Shown: positions 9,471 to 17,489 of the stretch, piece by piece | Position numbering within the stretch: the stretch's first letter is position 1 | How the letters are laid out: every line of letters begins with the position of its first letter | Source: Microbacterium sp. KUDC0406 | GTDB lineage: Bacteria; Actinomycetota; Actinomycetes; Actinomycetales; Microbacteriaceae | Length of the DNA: 64,000 nucleotides | Assembly: GCF_021582875.1 (NCBI RefSeq) | Contig: NZ_CP091138.1 | Location: 1,426,001 to 1,490,000, forward strand | Direction of reading: 5' to 3' | The notes under the pieces: generated by a model | Databases searched by the model: none | Seen by the model: the letters and a program-made list of their open reading frames with translations, nothing else | Told to the model about the DNA's origin: nothing | Translations under genes and position numbers: made by a program

Positions 9471-9623
9471 ATGACAGACAGGAAGCCCGAGGCGCGCGAC
9501 GACGAGGTCGACGCACTCCGCGAGGACGAGGCCTTAGAAGCGGCCCAGAGCGAGGCCGAGGCCCGCCTCGAGGTCGAGAAGGGCCTCGGCACCGAGGCGT
9601 TCGAAGGCGGTATCGAGGGCTGA
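9471..9623 (+). CDS. Small acidic hypothetical protein
   Basis: A 50-residue, strongly acidic protein (many Glu and Asp, nearly all predicted helix, with heptad-like EALEAAQSEAEARLEVEK) and no signal peptide. AGGAG lies at 9459-9463 before the ATG at 9471, which supports translation. It sits 27 bases after the DUF5302-like gene on the same strand. I do not recognise it; a short coiled coil or partner of the basic neighbour is possible but unproven. Confidence 0.6.
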   Translation: MTDRKPEARDDEVDALREDEALEAAQSEAEARLEVEKGLGTEAFEGGIEG

Positions 9624-9626
9624 GCC

Positions 9627-10271
9627 TCACTCCCCTGCGAGTCCGCCGAGCAGGTGCCCGAACGAGCGACCCTTTCCGAGGTAGGTCTCGGGGTCGAACG
9701 GGTCGGCGTCGGACACCGGCTCGCGCCGGGCGATCGCCTCGGCGAGTTCCCGCGCTCCGCGCTCCACGCGAGCGCTCAGCGGAGCCACGTCGTCGGCGTT
9801 CGCACCCCAGTCGCTGGATGCCGCGAAGACACCGGTCGAGACCGGTTCGGCATGCAGATAGGTGAAGAGCGGACGGATCGCGTAGTCGACCGCGAGCGAG
9901 TGCCGCGCTGTGCCGGCGTTCGCCCCGATCAGCACGGGCTTGCCGGAGAGCGCGTCCGGGTCGAGTACGTCGATGAACGATTTGAACAGCCCGGAATAGC
10001 TCGTCGAGAAGATCGGCGTCACCGCGATCAGCGCGTCCGCCGAGACGACGGTGTTGATCGCCGTCTCGAGCGCCGGCGGCGCGAAGCCGGTCAGCAGGTT
10101 GTTCGTGATGTCGTGCGCGAGGTCGCGCAGCTCGATCACATCGACGGTCACGGGGATGTCCTGCCCGCGCAGGACCTTCACCGTCTCAGCGGCCAGCCGA
10201 TCGGACAGCATCCGCGTCGAGGACGGGTTCGACAGGCCGGCCGAGATCACGGCGATACGACGCGCGGTCAT
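9627..10271 (-). CDS. FMN reductase of the CE1759 type
   Basis: A 214-residue NAD(P)H-dependent flavin reductase of the flavodoxin-like fold. It opens with AVISAGLSNPSSTRMLSDRLA, the flavin-phosphate-binding loop of this group, and has TPIFSTSYSGLFKSFIDVLD, the typical FMN-binding P-x-Y-x-x-S-x-x-G-x-x-K segment. It should supply reduced FMN to the luciferase-like monooxygenase encoded one base upstream on the same strand. This pairing is the known CE1758/CE1759 two-component arrangement. Confidence 0.85.
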   Translation of the reverse strand: MTARRIAVISAGLSNPSSTRMLSDRLAAETVKVLRGQDIPVTVDVIELRDLAHDITNNLLTGFAPPALETAINTVVSADALIAVTPIFSTSYSGLFKSFIDVLDPDALSGKPVLIGANAGTARHSLAVDYAIRPLFTYLHAEPVSTGVFAASSDWGANADDVAPLSARVERGARELAEAIARREPVSDADPFDPETYLGKGRSFGHLLGGLAGE

Positions 10272-10272
10272 C

Positions 10273-11514
10273 TCAGGCTCCCTTCTTCGCTGCGGCGCCG
10301 AACGCCGAGCCCTTCGACGAGCTCAGGGACCCAGCTTCCGGTCCGCCGTCCTGGTAGGGCGATCCTGCGGTGAGATTGTCGCCGCGGTTCGCGCCGGGGC
10401 GCGCCTCGCGCGCCGGACCCTCACCGTAGACCGCCTTGACGCGGGCGGCATGGGTCGGAGCATCCGGCACGTCCGCAGGGCGATCCTTCGCCAGCTCCTT
10501 GCGGAGGATCGGGACGACCTCGCCGGCGAGCAGGTCGATCTGCTCGAGCACGGTCTTCAGCGGCAGGCCGGCGTGGTCCATCAGGAACAGCTGGCGCTGG
10601 TAGTCGCCGTAGTGGTCGCGCATCGCCGCGTAGCGGTCGATGACCTGCTGCGGAGAGCCGACCGTCAGCGGGGTCATCTCGGTGAAGTCCTCCATCGACG
10701 GGCCGTGTCCGTAGACCGGGGCGCTGTCGAAGTACGGACGGAAGCTGTTCACGGCGTCCTGCGAGTTCTTCGCGATGAAGGCCTGGCCGCCGAGGCCGAC
10801 GATCGCGGTCTCGGGAGCGCCGTGGCCGTAGTGCGCCCAGCGCTGGCGGTACAGCTCGATCAGCCGCTGGTAGTGCTCCTTGGGCCAGAAGATGTTGTTC
10901 GCGAAGAAGCCGTCGCCGTAGTAGGCGGCCTGCTCCGCGATCTCGGGCGTGCGGATGGAGCCGTGCCAGACGAACGGCTTGATGCCGTCGAGCGGGCGCG
11001 GGGTCGCGGTGAAGCCCTGCAGGGGGGTGCGGAACCTGCCCTCCCAGTCCACGACGTCCTTTGTCCACAGTTCGTGCAGCAGCGCGTAGTTCTCGATCGC
11101 GAGCGGCAGGCCCTGGCGGATGTCCTGACCGAACCACGGGTACACGGGTCCGGTGTTGCCGCGCCCCATCATCAGGTCCATGCGTCCGCCGGAGAGGTGC
11201 TGCAGCATCGCGTACTCCTCGGCGATGCGCACCGGGTCGTTCGTGGTGATCAGCGTCGTCGAGGTCGAGACGATCAGGCGCTCGGTCTGCGCGGCGATGT
11301 ACGCCAGCAGCGTGGTGGGGCTCGACGAGAAGAACGGCGGGTTGTGGTGTTCGCCGATGGCGAAGACGTCCAGCCCCGCCTCCTCGGCGTGCGTGGCGAT
11401 GGTGACCGCGGCCTGGATGCGCTCCGCCTCACTGGGAGTGATTCCCGTGGTCGGGTCCTGCGTGATGTCGCTCACCGACATCAGGCCGAACTGCATGCCG
11501 TTCTGTTCGTTCAC
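10273..11514 (-). CDS. Luciferase-like FMN-dependent monooxygenase of the CE1758 type
   Basis: A 413-residue TIM-barrel flavin monooxygenase. Diagnostic segments are FAIGEHHNPPFFSSSP and LSGGRMDLMMGRGNTGPVYPWFGQD. It should oxidise an unknown substrate using FMNH2 supplied by the reductase encoded one base downstream. The GTG at 11514 has GGAGAG a few bases upstream (11519-11524); an internal ATG at the MQFGLMSV position lacks one. The last ~20 residues (GSLSSSKGSAFGAAAKKGA) are low-complexity, and part of their DNA (10305-10328) resembles a dispersed actinobacterial repeat, so the tail may be a recent extension. Confidence 0.85.
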   Translation of the reverse strand: MNEQNGMQFGLMSVSDITQDPTTGITPSEAERIQAAVTIATHAEEAGLDVFAIGEHHNPPFFSSSPTTLLAYIAAQTERLIVSTSTTLITTNDPVRIAEEYAMLQHLSGGRMDLMMGRGNTGPVYPWFGQDIRQGLPLAIENYALLHELWTKDVVDWEGRFRTPLQGFTATPRPLDGIKPFVWHGSIRTPEIAEQAAYYGDGFFANNIFWPKEHYQRLIELYRQRWAHYGHGAPETAIVGLGGQAFIAKNSQDAVNSFRPYFDSAPVYGHGPSMEDFTEMTPLTVGSPQQVIDRYAAMRDHYGDYQRQLFLMDHAGLPLKTVLEQIDLLAGEVVPILRKELAKDRPADVPDAPTHAARVKAVYGEGPAREARPGANRGDNLTAGSPYQDGGPEAGSLSSSKGSAFGAAAKKGA

Positions 11515-11548
11515 GATTCTCTCCAGATCAGGATGCCGCCGGCATCCG

Positions 11549-11578
11549 AGTTTATTCAAGTGAATGTATCTGGTACAA
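11549..11578 (-). promoter_or_regulatory. Promoter and operator-like palindrome of the monooxygenase operon
   Basis: On the minus strand TTGTAC (11573-11578) and TAAACT (11549-11554) are separated by 18 bases. Between and across them lies ATTCAAGTGAAT (11554-11565), with perfect five-base arms. A small dimeric repressor could bind here, but no regulator gene is adjacent. Confidence 0.5.
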
Positions 11579-11607
11579 CGCGTGCCTCGCAAACCTATTC
11601 CCACGGG

Positions 11608-11613
11608 TAGCCT
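11608..11613 (+). promoter_or_regulatory. -10 element of the acyltransferase gene
   Basis: TAGCCT lies exactly six bases before the ATG at 11620. No Shine-Dalgarno sequence is present, so a leaderless transcript is likely. Confidence 0.5.
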
Positions 11614-11619
11614 CGACGG

Positions 11620-12729
11620 ATGAGCAGTGCCGCAGTGCCCCAGGATCGTCCGCGAAGAAGAGTGCCGTTCTGGGACAACGCCCGGTTCGCCTGCATCGTC
11701 CTGGTGGTGCTGGGTCACGGCATCCAGCGACTCATCTACGACTCCGACATCTCCTACGCGTTCTATCTTCTGATCTACGCCTTCCACATGCCGGCGTTCG
11801 CGATCATCTCCGGCTACTTCTCCAAGGCATCCAGCCCGACCCGCCGACAGATGGCGCGGGTGATCACCGACATCCTGGTGCCGTACGTGATCTTCGAGGG
11901 CCTGTGGGCACTCACCAAGTGGCTCGTCGAGGGGCAGGCCGACCCGAACCTCACCAAGCCGTCCTGGACGCTGTGGTTCCTGCTCGCACTCGGAATCTTC
12001 CGGCTCGTGCTCCCCTACCTCGCCCTGCTGCGCTGGCCGCTGCTGTGGGCGTTCATCATCTCGATCGGCGTCGGCTACATGCAGAACGTCGACAGCACCT
12101 TCTCGCTGTCCCGCACCCTCGGCCTGCTCTTCTTCTTCACCCTCGGCTGGTGGCTGCGCGAGCACGACATCGTGCGGCGGTTCCGGCTGATCGAGTTCCG
12201 ACCGTGGTGGCTGCGGGTCTGCGCGATCGCCGCGCTCGGCGCCTGGGCCTTCGTCTGCTGGCTCTGGCTGCCTCTCTGGGACGAGATCGACCTGCGGTTC
12301 TGGTTCTTCTACGACGACTCCTACGCCGGGCTCGCCGCCGATCAGTGGTGGGCCGGCGCCATCCGCGTCGTGCTGATGGCCCTCGCCGTCGTCCTGAGCG
12401 CGGCATTCTTCGCCCTCGTCCCGCGCCGCGCCACCTGGTGGACCCACTTCGGGCAGTACACGATGTACGTCTATCTGCTGCACTCCTTCGTGCTGTACCC
12501 GTTCCGCGAGTCCGGGATCCTGCGCGGGCTCGATCCCACCTGGATCTGGCTGCCGCTGATCACCGTCGTCGCCGTGCTGATCGCCTTCGGCCTGTCCACG
12601 AGGCCGGTTCGGCGTCTGTTCCGGCCGCTCATCGAGCCGCGCCCGCGCCGGCTGTTCGCCGATCCGTCACTCGTCTCCGCGCAGGATCACCGCAGCGACC
12701 CCACCGGCTCCAGGCGCCGCCCCGAATAG
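11620..12729 (+). CDS. Acyltransferase-3 family membrane protein
   Basis: A 369-residue integral membrane protein with about ten hydrophobic segments. The family signature FWDNARFACIVLVVLGHG near the start includes the conserved Arg and the catalytic-type His. These enzymes acylate polysaccharides, lipids or other envelope molecules, and the substrate here is unknown. The C-terminal tail after the last membrane segment is basic and probably cytoplasmic. The gene converges with efeB, 20 bases apart, with no clear terminator hairpin between them. Confidence 0.8.
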   Translation: MSSAAVPQDRPRRRVPFWDNARFACIVLVVLGHGIQRLIYDSDISYAFYLLIYAFHMPAFAIISGYFSKASSPTRRQMARVITDILVPYVIFEGLWALTKWLVEGQADPNLTKPSWTLWFLLALGIFRLVLPYLALLRWPLLWAFIISIGVGYMQNVDSTFSLSRTLGLLFFFTLGWWLREHDIVRRFRLIEFRPWWLRVCAIAALGAWAFVCWLWLPLWDEIDLRFWFFYDDSYAGLAADQWWAGAIRVVLMALAVVLSAAFFALVPRRATWWTHFGQYTMYVYLLHSFVLYPFRESGILRGLDPTWIWLPLITVVAVLIAFGLSTRPVRRLFRPLIEPRPRRLFADPSLVSAQDHRSDPTGSRRRPE

Positions 12730-12749
12730 CGCGCCGTGCCGCGTCGGCA

Positions 12750-14033
12750 CTAGGCGAAGAGCGGCGCGCCCACGTACGATCCGGCCGCCGCACCCGGCGG
12801 AATCGCCCACAGCCCCGAACCCACGTGTCGCACGTACTCGTTCATCAGATCGGTGGAGAGCTTGCGCTGCAGGGCGATGAACTGTGAAGGATCGCGCTGG
12901 TAGGCGAGGAAGAACAGCCCGGCGTCGAGCCGTCCGAGGGCGTTGTTGCCGCCGACGTAGTTGAATCCGCGCCGCAGGATGCGAGTGCCGCCGTTCGAAT
13001 CCGGATGCGCGAGCCGAACATGACTGTGCGCGTCGAGGCCGCTCAGCCTCGGCTCGGTGAACTCGGTGCCGCCGGAGAGCGGCGCTCCTTCGCCTTTGTC
13101 ACGGCCGAAGATGTTCTGCTGCTCGGAGAGCCGCACGCGGTCCCAGGTCTCGATGAGCATCGCGATCTTCCGGGCGACCAGGTACGATCCTCCGGCGAGC
13201 CAGGCCGGCCGATCGGATGCCGCGACCCACACGCTCTCGTCGAGCGCTGTGGCGTCGTCGGCGAGGATGTTGGCCGTGCCGTCCTTGAAGCCGAACAGGT
13301 TCCGAGGGGTCTGCTGGTCGGCCGTGGTGCGCGAGGTCTTGCCGTAGCCGAGCTGCGACCAGCGCAGCCGCGCCCGGCCGAACGCTATCCTGCTGAGGTT
13401 GCGCACCGCGTGCACCGCGACCTGCGGGTCGTCCGCGCACACCTGGATGCACAGATCCCCGTCGGAGGACTCGGGCACGAGATCGTCGCCGAGGAAGGCC
13501 GGCAGCCGCTCGAGAGCCGGCGGCCGACGGTCACGGATGCCGTAGCGGTCCTCGCCGTCCTTGTCGAACAGCGTCGGGCCGAACCCGATCGTGACCGTCA
13601 GTCCGTTCGCGGGCAGCCCCTGTGCCTCGCCGGTGTCATCCGGCGGGGACTCGGGCGGCCCGCCCACCGCGCCGGTGGCCGAGACATCGAGGCCCTGCGT
13701 GATCCGCGATGCGGCGTACGACCAGTCCTGCAGCAGCTCGACGAGGTCGGCCCGGTCGGTGCGCGGCATCATGTCGAAGGAGGCGAAGTGCAGGTGCTCC
13801 TGGACCGGAGTCACGATGCCGGCCTGATGCGCGCCGAAGAAGGCGTAGGGCTGCGCCTCGTCCGGTCCCGGCCGGGACGCGGCGACCGCGTAACCCGCGC
13901 CCGCCCCGACCGCGAGCGCGGCGGCGCCGCCGCCCACCGCGAGGCCGAGCAGGCCGCGCCTGCTCAGGCCTCGTCGAGCGCCGTCGTTCGGAGCATCCTC
14001 CGCAGCCTGTTCCGCACTCCGCCTCTCGGTCAT
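12750..14033 (-). CDS. efeB: Deferrochelatase/Dyp-type peroxidase EfeB
   Basis: Tat-exported haem peroxidase of the Efe iron-uptake system, 427 residues. A twin-arginine signal SRRGLLGL lies at residues 24-31, followed by a hydrophobic stretch. The Dyp-type G-x-x-D-G motif reads FGFKDGTANI, and HSHVRLAHP gives the proximal haem His. It should oxidise ferrous iron or release iron from haem outside the membrane for the EfeU permease. It is the third gene of the operon, 19 bases after efeO. Confidence 0.93.
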   Translation of the reverse strand: MTERRSAEQAAEDAPNDGARRGLSRRGLLGLAVGGGAAALAVGAGAGYAVAASRPGPDEAQPYAFFGAHQAGIVTPVQEHLHFASFDMMPRTDRADLVELLQDWSYAASRITQGLDVSATGAVGGPPESPPDDTGEAQGLPANGLTVTIGFGPTLFDKDGEDRYGIRDRRPPALERLPAFLGDDLVPESSDGDLCIQVCADDPQVAVHAVRNLSRIAFGRARLRWSQLGYGKTSRTTADQQTPRNLFGFKDGTANILADDATALDESVWVAASDRPAWLAGGSYLVARKIAMLIETWDRVRLSEQQNIFGRDKGEGAPLSGGTEFTEPRLSGLDAHSHVRLAHPDSNGGTRILRRGFNYVGGNNALGRLDAGLFFLAYQRDPSQFIALQRKLSTDLMNEYVRHVGSGLWAIPPGAAAGSYVGAPLFA

Positions 14034-14052
14034 CCCGCCACAGCTCCGCGGT

Positions 14053-15285
14053 TCAGGACAGCGTGGTGCCGGTGAGCTGCGAGAGCGGCTCGGCGAGGGC
14101 GTTGATGAGGTCGACGAGTTCGCGCTTCTGCGCGTCGGTCAGATCCTCGAAGCTGACGAATCCGTCCTTCAGCGAGCCGTGCGCGGCGAGGGCGCCCTCG
14201 AGATCGGCGTATCCCGTGCCGATCTCCTTCATGAGAGAGGCGCCGTCGTCGCCCTGAGCCGCGGCGAAGTCGCTGACCAGCGAGAACGCCATCTTCGACC
14301 CCTCCACGTTGGCCGCGAAGTCGTAGAGGTCGGTGTGCGACCACCAGTCCTCCTCGCCGGTGATCTTTCCGGTCGCGACCTCGTCCAGCAGCGCGATCGC
14401 GCCGTTGGAGACGCCGGCGATGCCCTGGTCCTCGAGGCTGCTCACGAAGTCGTCGGAGTGCACGTAGTCGTACAGCTCCTGCACGTCGGCGATCAGGAGG
14501 TCTCCGAAGTCCGCGCGCTGCTGCGACGTGGACGGCGTCCAGTCCTGCCAGGCGGGGGTCTCATCGTCGGCGTTCAGTGCGTCCTTCGCGGGCACCCAGA
14601 GATCCTTCTCGATGCGGTGGAATCCGGTCCAGTCCAGGCCCTCGGCGACGGCGTCGACCTCGCGATAGTCGATCCGGGGGTCGAGGTCGCCGAGCGCCTC
14701 GGCCACAGGTTCGATGCGCTCGTAGTACGCACGTGCGACCGGGAACAGCGATCGTGCCTTGTCATCGTCACCGGCCTGATATGCGGAGACGAGCTCGTCG
14801 ACGGCCGGCACCAGCTGCCCGACCTGGTCCTTGACGAAGGCCGCGTACAGGTCGACGGCCTTCTTCTTCTGCTCGGCGTCCGGGCCCTCGACGGCCACGC
14901 GGTCGCCGGTGACCCTGAACGCCGCCCTGCCGACGCCGTCGCCGAGCATGCCCGGCTTGCAGACCGTGAAGTACTTCCCGGGCTGTGCGGTGACGGTGAG
15001 GGTGCGCGAGGCCGACGGCGCGATGTTCTCGACCTCGCCGACGATCCGCAGGCCGTCCTCGGCGAGCAGGTAGAACTCGGTCACCTTGTCGCCGGCGTTG
15101 CTCACGTCGAAGGTGAGGGTGCCGCTCTTCGCGGTACCCGTCGAGACGGCGCAGTCGGATGCGGTCGAGGAGACCGTGAGTGCGGATGCGGGATCGGCGT
15201 CGGACTTGGCGACGCAGCCACTGAGCAGGAGCACGGCCGTGCCGGTGGCGGCGAGGGCTCCGAGAACGCGGGAGGACGGGGTCAT
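14053..15285 (-). CDS. efeO: Iron-uptake lipoprotein EfeO
   Basis: A 410-residue periplasmic-side iron-binding component. It has a lipoprotein signal with lipobox LLSGC (Cys at residue 24). A cupredoxin-like N-domain (to about residue 130) is followed by a helical peptidase-M75-type domain with the expected segments VKDQVGQLVPAVDELVSAY, YYERIEPVAEALGDLDPRID and GFHRIEKDLW. The start is chosen at the ATG overlapping the efeU stop (ATGA), which also gives the complete signal sequence. Confidence 0.93.
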   Translation of the reverse strand: MTPSSRVLGALAATGTAVLLLSGCVAKSDADPASALTVSSTASDCAVSTGTAKSGTLTFDVSNAGDKVTEFYLLAEDGLRIVGEVENIAPSASRTLTVTAQPGKYFTVCKPGMLGDGVGRAAFRVTGDRVAVEGPDAEQKKKAVDLYAAFVKDQVGQLVPAVDELVSAYQAGDDDKARSLFPVARAYYERIEPVAEALGDLDPRIDYREVDAVAEGLDWTGFHRIEKDLWVPAKDALNADDETPAWQDWTPSTSQQRADFGDLLIADVQELYDYVHSDDFVSSLEDQGIAGVSNGAIALLDEVATGKITGEEDWWSHTDLYDFAANVEGSKMAFSLVSDFAAAQGDDGASLMKEIGTGYADLEGALAAHGSLKDGFVSFEDLTDAQKRELVDLINALAEPLSQLTGTTLS

Positions 15286-16343
15286 GCTGTTCCTTCGTGT
15301 GTGGTGACGGGAGGTGCGGATGCCGGCGCCGGTGCGACGTCGGCACGGCTCTGCACCGCGCCGGAGATATGCGCGGCGCCGGAGATCTGCGCGCTGCCGG
15401 AGCTCTGCTCCGTGGCGGCGGCGGGCGCCGCGGGAGGTGCGGATGACGCGGCAGCCGCCGTCCTCGTGCCGCGACGGCGCGGCAGGCCGCGCAGGAAGAA
15501 CGCGCCGACGACGAGGATGTAGAGCAGCCAGGCGATGACCTGCAGCCAGCTCATGCGCGGCATGAAGCCGAGAGTCGCCTGCAGGAGCACTGCCCAGACG
15601 CCGGTCGGATCGATGACGCCGCTCACGTCGAACGCCCAGCCGAACGGGAACCCGGCCCAGCCGACCAGCACCGCGCCGGTGGCGGGATCGACCGGAGCAG
15701 CGGCGCCGAACGGGCCGGGGAGGACGCCGGCCTCCTGCAGGTCCATCATCGCGTACGCGAGGACACCGGCGGCGACGATCACGAGGAAGCCGCCGGTCCA
15801 CGCGAAGAATCGCCGCAGGTCGAGCCTCACCGCTCCGCGTGCGAGCAGCGAGCCGATGATCACCGCGATGACGAGTCCGAGCGCGGCGCCGATCAGCACC
15901 GAAGGATCACGGCCGAAGGTCTGGGACATCGACCACAGCAGCAGGGTCGTCTCGATCCCCTCGCGTGCCACCGACACGAATCCGACCGCGACCAGTGCCC
16001 ACATCGTCCCGGCTTCCAGCGCACGGTCCACACCGCCCTGCAGCGAGGCCTTCATGGTGCGGCCGGCCTTCTGCATCCAGAAGATCATCCAGGTGACCAT
16101 GGCGACGGCGACCAGCGACATGAGCCCGCCGATGGTCTCCTGCGCCTGCGTGGTCAGCGCGTAGGCCCCGAAGGTGAGGATCGCGCCGATGCCCAGCGCG
16201 AGAGCGACGGCCAGGCCGATGCCTGCCCACATCCTGGGCAGGACGTCGGCACGACCGATCCGCCTGAGGTACGCGATGAGGATGCCGACGACCAGTGCGG
16301 CTTCCAGGCCTTCGCGCAGGCCGATGAGGAGTGAAGCGATCAC
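15282..16343 (-). CDS. efeU: Ferrous iron permease EfeU (FTR1 family)
   Basis: A seven-helix membrane permease of 353 residues. The two FTR1 iron-binding motifs are clear: REGLEAALVVGIL in the first helix and REGIETTLLLW in the fourth. The C-terminal ~70 residues are a long Ala/Ser/Gly-rich cytoplasmic tail (SGSAQISGAAHISGAVQS), more extended than in E. coli. The GTG start gives MIASLLIGLREGLEA, the normal family N-terminus, with GGAG upstream. It is first in the efeUOB operon, behind the palindrome at 16367-16386. Confidence 0.93.
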   Translation of the reverse strand: MIASLLIGLREGLEAALVVGILIAYLRRIGRADVLPRMWAGIGLAVALALGIGAILTFGAYALTTQAQETIGGLMSLVAVAMVTWMIFWMQKAGRTMKASLQGGVDRALEAGTMWALVAVGFVSVAREGIETTLLLWSMSQTFGRDPSVLIGAALGLVIAVIIGSLLARGAVRLDLRRFFAWTGGFLVIVAAGVLAYAMMDLQEAGVLPGPFGAAAPVDPATGAVLVGWAGFPFGWAFDVSGVIDPTGVWAVLLQATLGFMPRMSWLQVIAWLLYILVVGAFFLRGLPRRRGTRTAAAASSAPPAAPAAATEQSSGSAQISGAAHISGAVQSRADVAPAPASAPPVTTHEGTA

Positions 16344-16366
16344 GCGGTGTTACTCCGGAGAAGGTG

Positions 16367-16386
16367 AGGTAAGGGATGCCTTACCT
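16367..16386. promoter_or_regulatory. Candidate DtxR/IdeR iron box of efeUOB
   Basis: AGGTAAGG and CCTTACCT form a perfect inverted repeat around GATG, 24 bases upstream of the efeU GTG. The arms resemble DtxR/IdeR half-sites (AGGTTAG/CTAACCT), but the centre is longer than in the 19-bp consensus, so two overlapping sites are possible. Iron-dependent repression of an iron-uptake operon is the expected logic. Confidence 0.6.
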
Positions 16387-16447
16387 ATCAAACGGTAGCA
16401 CCCGGGTAACCCTTCGCAACATACGTGACGGCGCAGGTCAGCGCGTC

Positions 16448-16453
16448 TACCGT
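16448..16453 (+). promoter_or_regulatory. -10 element of the oxygenase gene
   Basis: TACCGT lies exactly six bases before the ATG at 16460. There is no ribosome binding site. The promoter is divergent from efeU and near the iron box, so iron might also influence this gene. Confidence 0.5.
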
Positions 16454-16459
16454 CGAGCC

Positions 16460-17458
16460 ATGGCCGAATTCACGCTCCCCGTCCTCGATCTCTCCCGCCT
16501 CGACGCGGGCCCGGAGGCAGCCGCCCGATTCCGCGATGAGCTGCGCGCAGCGACCCACGACGTGGGTTTCTTCTACCTCACGGGCACGGGCGTCTCCGCA
16601 GAGCTCGAGGCACGGCTGCACCGCGCCGCCCGGGACTTCTTCGCCCTCCCCGAGGCGGAGAAGCTGTCGATCGAGAATGTGAACAGTCCGCACTTCCGCG
16701 GGTACACCCGCATCGGCGGCGAGCGCACGCAGGGCGAGGTCGACTGGCGCGAGCAGATCGACATCGGCCCGGAACGCCGGCCGATCGAGGGCGGCCCCGC
16801 CTTCAACCGCCTGGTCGGGCCGAACCTCTGGCCGGCCGCACAGCCCGAGCTGCGAGAGGTCGTCGCCCAGTGGCACGAGACGCTGTCCGGGGTGTCCCGC
16901 CGGCTGCTGCGCGCCTGGGCGGAGGCGCTCGGCGCGGAGCCGTCCTACTTCGATGAGCACTTCGGCGAGCCGCAGACGCTGATCAAGATCGTGCGCTACC
17001 CGGGCAAGGCCGATCCCGAGCCGCAGCAGGGTGTCGGAGCGCACAAGGATTCCGGGGTGCTCACCCTGCTCTGGGTCGAGCCGGGCAAGGGCGGCCTGCA
17101 GGTGCGCCGCGACGGGGCATGGGTGGATGCGCCGCCGGTGCCCGGCGCGTTCGTCGTGAACATCGGCGAGATGCTCGAGTACGCCACCGGCGGCTATCTG
17201 AAGGCCACCGATCACCGCGTGATCTCACCGAAGGCTCCGGACGAGCGGATCTCGATCCCGTTCTTCTTCAACCCCGCACTGGATTCGCGGTTGCCTCTGA
17301 TCGAGCTTCCCGCGGAGCTCGCCGCCGAGGCGCGCGGTGTCACCGACGACCCGTCGAATCCCATCCACGCGCTGTACGGGGAGAACGCACTGAAGTCACG
17401 ACTGCGCGCGCACCCGGATGTCGCGGCGATCCACCACGCCGACCTCGTCGGAGCCTGA
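16460..17458 (+). CDS. 2-oxoglutarate/Fe(II) oxygenase, isopenicillin N synthase-like
   Basis: A 332-residue non-haem iron dioxygenase. The iron triad is H195-x-D197 (GAHKDSG) and H252 (TDHRV), and the 2-oxoglutarate-binding R263-x-S265 reads RISIPFFF. The N-terminal DIOX_N half (PVLDLSRLDAG, VGFFYLTGTGV) is complete. Family members hydroxylate or desaturate small molecules; the substrate here is unknown. A longer reading from 16376 runs through the iron box and was rejected. The amidohydrolase follows 31 bases later and may act on related substrates. Confidence 0.88.
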   Translation: MAEFTLPVLDLSRLDAGPEAAARFRDELRAATHDVGFFYLTGTGVSAELEARLHRAARDFFALPEAEKLSIENVNSPHFRGYTRIGGERTQGEVDWREQIDIGPERRPIEGGPAFNRLVGPNLWPAAQPELREVVAQWHETLSGVSRRLLRAWAEALGAEPSYFDEHFGEPQTLIKIVRYPGKADPEPQQGVGAHKDSGVLTLLWVEPGKGGLQVRRDGAWVDAPPVPGAFVVNIGEMLEYATGGYLKATDHRVISPKAPDERISIPFFFNPALDSRLPLIELPAELAAEARGVTDDPSNPIHALYGENALKSRLRAHPDVAAIHHADLVGA

Positions 17459-17470
17459 GGAGGCAGCACG

Positions 17471-17488
17471 ATTCTGGTATACCAGAAT
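17471..17488. promoter_or_regulatory. Perfect 18-bp palindrome over an extended -10
   Basis: ATTCTGGTATACCAGAAT is perfectly symmetrical and ends one base before the amidohydrolase GTG. It contains TGGTATACC, an extended -10 (TG-N-TATACC, 17478-17483), six bases before the start codon. A dimeric repressor of GntR type could bind it and block a leaderless promoter. No such regulator is encoded next to it. Confidence 0.6.
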
Positions 17489-17489
17489 C

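Noticed and set aside
11515..12483. N-terminal extension of the monooxygenase frame through the acyltransferase gene
   Set aside because: The monooxygenase has a ribosome binding site at its GTG, and the extension is antisense to a real gene.
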